A DNA stretch of 37,379 nucleotides from the NCBI GenBank assembly GCA_028728195.1, contig JAQYUY010000105.1, forward strand, positions 2,735 through 40,113, in the 5' to 3' direction. This document shows positions 34,602 through 37,379 of this stretch, piece after piece. The translations under genes and the position numbers were made by a program. The stretch's first letter is position 1. Every line of letters starts with the position of its first letter. The notes beneath the pieces were generated by a model. It had not been told where the DNA came from. It saw only the letters and a list, made by a program, of their open reading frames with translations, and did no database searches. Origin of the DNA: Endozoicomonas sp. (ex Botrylloides leachii) (GTDB lineage Bacteria; Pseudomonadota; Gammaproteobacteria; Pseudomonadales; Endozoicomonadaceae).

Positions 34602-35375
34602 ATGACCGACGACAGAAAGAAAATGCATATAAAGAGTGTTATCTGTGATATTGATGGTGTAATTCTGCGTGACAATAAGCCTATACCCGGGGCAGATGAT
34701 TTTATACACAGCCTGCTTGAGCGTGATATCCCACTGCTCATGTTAACCAATTATCCCTCACAAACCCCTAAAGATTTACAAAATCGCTTTGCTGCTGCGG
34801 GTATTAATATTCCCGATAACTTATTTTTTACCTCAGCCATGGCAACAGCAGAATTCCTTAAACGACAAGAAGGACAAAAAGCCTTTGTGATTGGTGAAGG
34901 TGCATTAATACACGAGCTATATAATGCCGGTTTTACCATGACTGATATCAACCCTGATTTTGTAGTAGTAGGAGAAACGAAAAACTTTAACTGGGGTATG
35001 ATAAAAATGGCCGCGCGGTTTGTTGCCAACGGCGCTCGATTTATTGGTACGAACCCCGACACCCACGGACCTAATTTTTCACCGGCTTGTGGGGCATTGT
35101 GTGCACCAATTGAACGCATTACGGGTAAAGAGCCGTTTTATGTTGGCAAACCTAGCGCTTGGATTATTCGAGCTGCGCTTAACCAGATGGGCGCTCACTC
35201 AGAAACCACTCTAATTATTGGTGATAATTTGCGCACAGACATTCTAGCTGGTGTTCAGGCAGGACTAGAGACAGCATTGGTGCTCTCAGGTGTTACAAGA
35301 GCTGAAGACATAGGAGATGTTACGTTTAAACCTAACCATATTTTTCCTTCTGTAGCTGAAATTGATTTGATATAG
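34602..35375 (+). CDS. nagD: HAD-IIA hydrolase NagD (UMP/ribonucleotide monophosphatase)
   Basis: 257 residues, near-identical in layout to E. coli NagD. The catalytic loop is DIDGVILRDN with the nucleophilic aspartate and the second aspartate two residues on; motif II is LLMLTNYPSQT, and the C-terminal motifs are FYVGKPSAWI and IIGDNLRTDILAG. It dephosphorylates nucleoside monophosphates such as UMP in the cytoplasm. ATG 34602 has GGA eight bases upstream; ATG 34623 is a shorter alternative. In E. coli nagD belongs to the nag operon; here no nag genes flank it. Confidence 0.96.
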   Translation: MTDDRKKMHIKSVICDIDGVILRDNKPIPGADDFIHSLLERDIPLLMLTNYPSQTPKDLQNRFAAAGINIPDNLFFTSAMATAEFLKRQEGQKAFVIGEGALIHELYNAGFTMTDINPDFVVVGETKNFNWGMIKMAARFVANGARFIGTNPDTHGPNFSPACGALCAPIERITGKEPFYVGKPSAWIIRAALNQMGAHSETTLIIGDNLRTDILAGVQAGLETALVLSGVTRAEDIGDVTFKPNHIFPSVAEIDLI

Positions 35376-35413
35376 CATACTTATTGAACACTCTGTAGAG
35401 TAAAGCCGTGCTA

Positions 35414-35911
35414 CTAACTGCAGAGACTGTAACAAAGGGCTGAGCATTGTCCCCACCCTTCTATACGATCAAGTGTCATGCCTACTTGCTTCATAACATC
35501 CAGCGTACGATGGTTCGATGGGCTTGTGAAAGAGATAATTTTATTGAATCCAAACTGGTTGAACCCAACATGAACAACTGCTTCTATAATCTCAATAGTA
35601 ATTAACTTACAACGGTATTCAGGCAAGAACCGCCAGTTAATTTCGATCTCATTGAGATAACGAGAAAACCCGCAGTAACCGATGAGCTGTTGACTGCCCT
35701 TATGGATAACAGCCCACCTTGACCAGCCTTGTTTATCCTGCTCAAGCTGATAACGCCATAACTCTGTTTCTGCACGGCATTGCGGTGTTTCAGAACCAAA
35801 AACTTTCAGCTTGGTTGCATTTTCATCGCCCACGATAACAGCATAACTGGCCAGATCTTGCTCTTGCCATGTTCGAACCATTAAATGGGACGTTTCTACT
35901 ATAATTTGCAT
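35414..35911 (-). CDS. GNAT-family N-acetyltransferase-like protein
   Basis: 165 residues of the RimJ/RimL-like GNAT subgroup: ETSHLMVRTWQEQDL at the N-terminus, then LIGYCGFSRY, NEIEINWRFLPEY, and the motif-B segment SNHRTLDVMKQVGM. The acetyl-CoA pyrophosphate loop, normally Q/R-x-x-G-x-G/A, reads R100-C-K-L-I-T105, without the usual glycines, so acetyl-CoA binding may be lost or altered. Substrate is unknown. The gene stands alone, convergent with nagD 38 bases away. Confidence 0.8.
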   Translation of the reverse strand: MQIIVETSHLMVRTWQEQDLASYAVIVGDENATKLKVFGSETPQCRAETELWRYQLEQDKQGWSRWAVIHKGSQQLIGYCGFSRYLNEIEINWRFLPEYRCKLITIEIIEAVVHVGFNQFGFNKIISFTSPSNHRTLDVMKQVGMTLDRIEGWGQCSALCYSLCS

Positions 35912-36109
35912 ACCTATCTCTTTACTTACATCGCTTTGTCTTATTTTGACCTTGAATTGCTCATAAAGTTCTACCTAATGGCAGACTAAGCAGCTGTACC
36001 TGCCGGTTAATAAGCATAGTTTGACTAAGGTTATAGAGCACTCATAAGGGGCACCAATATCTAAAAAACATGGTAAAATTAAGCCATACAAATTTATTGA
36101 AACGTAGTA

Positions 36110-37120
36110 ATGGCTGAAAACGCACAAAATACACTTAAATCGGAAAAAAAATTAAATAGGCTCTTTTCTGTTGCGCCCATGATGGATTGGACGGATCGCC
36201 ACTGTCGGTATTTCCATCGCCAACTATCGAAAAAAGCGTTGCTATATACAGAAATGGTGACCAGTAGTGCGCTCATCTATGGTGATCATGAGCAGTTTTT
36301 ACAACACAATATTGATGAATATCCTTTGTCGCTTCAACTTGGCGGCCATAATGCTAAAAGCCTTGCTCGCTGTGCTCGCTACGCTCAGGCATGGGGGTAT
36401 CAAGAAGTTAATCTTAATGTAGGCTGTCCCAGTGGTCGCGTTCAAAACGGCCGAATCGGTGCATGCCTGATGGCTGAGCCAGATACTGTTGCAACAGCTG
36501 TAGCTGCAATGAAATCCGTTGTTGATATCCCTGTGACAGTCAAACACCGGATTGGCATTAGCCCTCAGGCGTCTTATGACAAGCTGGCCAACTTTGTCGG
36601 CCGCGTTGCTGAAGCCGGCTGTGAAACATTTATCGTACATGCACGAATAGCTGTGCTTACAGGGTTATCACCTAAGCAAAACAGAGAAATACCTCCTCTA
36701 AAGCCTGAGTGGGTTTATCAATTGAAGAAGGATTTCCCTAGCTTAGAAATTATTATCAATGGCGGCATTAAATCATTTGATGAGATTAGTTATCATATGC
36801 TGAAACTTGACGGTGTTATGCTAGGACGAGAAGCCTACCAGAACCCTTATCTACTGGCAGAAGTAGATAACCGTTTATATAGTTCAGTGCAGCCTCTGAT
36901 TCAGCGAAGACAAGTCATTGAAAAAATGGTGCCTTACATTGAGCATCAGCTTGCTAAAGGAGCCTGCCTGCATCATATCACCCGCCATATGTTGGGCTTA
37001 TATCAAGGCGTTCAAGGGGCTCGAAAATACCGCCGTTATATCAGTGAAAATGCACATAAAGATGGCGCAGGTATTGAGATACTCATTAAGGCAGTCAATT
37101 TGGTAGAGACTGAACTGTAA
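36110..37120 (+). CDS. dusA: tRNA-dihydrouridine(20/20a) synthase
   Basis: 336 residues. The FMN-binding TIM barrel begins FSVAPMMDWTDRHCRYF; the invariant cysteine is in NVGCPSG (C106), followed by GRIGACLM and a TVKHRIG segment; INGGIKSFDEI and GVMLGREAYQNP bind phosphate and FMN. DusA reduces uridine 20/20a in the D-loop of tRNA. The RIGACLM signature and length place it in the DusA subgroup rather than DusB or DusC. The start has a weak ribosome site. A large inverted repeat follows its stop. Confidence 0.96.
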   Translation: MAENAQNTLKSEKKLNRLFSVAPMMDWTDRHCRYFHRQLSKKALLYTEMVTSSALIYGDHEQFLQHNIDEYPLSLQLGGHNAKSLARCARYAQAWGYQEVNLNVGCPSGRVQNGRIGACLMAEPDTVATAVAAMKSVVDIPVTVKHRIGISPQASYDKLANFVGRVAEAGCETFIVHARIAVLTGLSPKQNREIPPLKPEWVYQLKKDFPSLEIIINGGIKSFDEISYHMLKLDGVMLGREAYQNPYLLAEVDNRLYSSVQPLIQRRQVIEKMVPYIEHQLAKGACLHHITRHMLGLYQGVQGARKYRRYISENAHKDGAGIEILIKAVNLVETEL

Positions 37121-37152
37121 TACGTTGGCATCAACAGCAATAGGCTAAAATA

Positions 37153-37253
37153 TAGTGGTGTGATTACCAAAGGAAGCTGACGGGCTATTATGCTGGAGCG
37201 ACAAAGTCCCATGGTAATTAGCCCGTCAGTTTCCCTCAGTAATTACATCACTA
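37153..37253. repeat. 101-bp imperfect inverted repeat, arms of about 38 bp
   Basis: 37153-37190 pairs with 37215-37253: TAGTG, ATTAC, GGAA and a long block CTGACGGGCTA match exactly between the first arm and the reverse complement of the second, with about seven mismatches and one gap in all. The loop is 24 bases. Ends are TAGTG and CACTA. It fills most of the gap between the convergent dusA and the next gene. It could be a miniature mobile element or a strong bidirectional terminator hairpin. Confidence 0.65.
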
Positions 37254-37256
37254 CAC

Positions 37257-37379
37257 CTAACTATCCTTGTCTTCTTTTTCGTATTCATCCCAAGGCAGCT
37301 TTGAATACTCTTCCTGAAGATCATTCAAAATATCTCCCCACTCAGTCCCATAATAGGGAACCTCGCGAACAGTTTTACC
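37257..37379 (-). CDS. C-terminal end of an unrecognised protein (5' end beyond window)
   Basis: 40 residues plus a TAG stop at 37257-37259, in a frame open to the right edge. The visible end is acidic and carries GTEWGDILNDLQEEYSKLPW. I do not recognise the family. The reading is supported by an open frame, a dense run of charged residues and a tight fit against the inverted repeat ending at 37253, but 40 codons could be open by chance. It would be transcribed towards dusA. Confidence 0.6.
   Translation of the reverse strand, partial: GKTVREVPYYGTEWGDILNDLQEEYSKLPWDEYEKEDKDS

Overview
The window looks like chromosomal DNA of a gammaproteobacterium related to the Oceanospirillales/Pseudomonadales. 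The evidence is a roughly 180-kDa NAD-glutamate dehydrogenase, the rhdA-psd pair, the gshB...algH-yqgF block, and a moxR-DUF58-DUF4381-batA-batB operon, all arranged as in that group. GC content is moderately low by eye. Genus and species cannot be read from the sequence. Almost every gene is a housekeeping or metabolic gene. No tRNA, rRNA, CRISPR array, intact insertion sequence or prophage was seen.

Layout. 1-5065 (minus): five-gene Bat/MoxR operon (moxR ATPase, DUF58, DUF4381, batA, batB), with the batB/batC fusion running off the left edge in a perfect 9-bp tandem repeat that codes for DQQ. 5066-5402: divergent promoter region with a perfect 20-bp palindrome. 5403-10226 (plus): NAD-glutamate dehydrogenase. 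10280-12267 (minus): TetR regulator and a TDT/SLAC1-type transporter. 12622-20442: two paralogous YejA-like peptide-binding proteins without permease genes, flanking csp, tag, slyD and ffh. 20653-21912 (minus): an unrecognised secreted protein with motifs reminiscent of the heat-labile enterotoxin A chain fold. 21997-27296 (plus): rhdA, psd, gshB, an aldo/keto reductase, algH and yqgF. 27348-32550 (minus): a TPP riboswitch followed by thiD and a thiamine-precursor ABC transporter (thiZ, thiX, thiY), with a gabD-like dehydrogenase downstream. 32709-34137 (minus): LPLAT acyltransferase and mutM. 34602-37379: nagD, a GNAT protein with a degraded acetyl-CoA loop, dusA, and the tail of an unrecognised gene.

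Working together. The Bat/MoxR genes form one envelope-associated AAA+/von Willebrand factor system. The riboswitch operon imports a pyrimidine precursor and phosphorylates it for thiamine synthesis when TPP is scarce. gshB, the aldo/keto reductase, rhdA, tag and mutM are general redox, sulfur and DNA-repair functions. The least explained items are the secreted protein at 20653-21912, three structured inverted-repeat elements in intergenic DNA (16654-16789, 26081-26145, 37153-37253), the palindrome at 5145-5164, and the substituted MIDAS motif of BatB.
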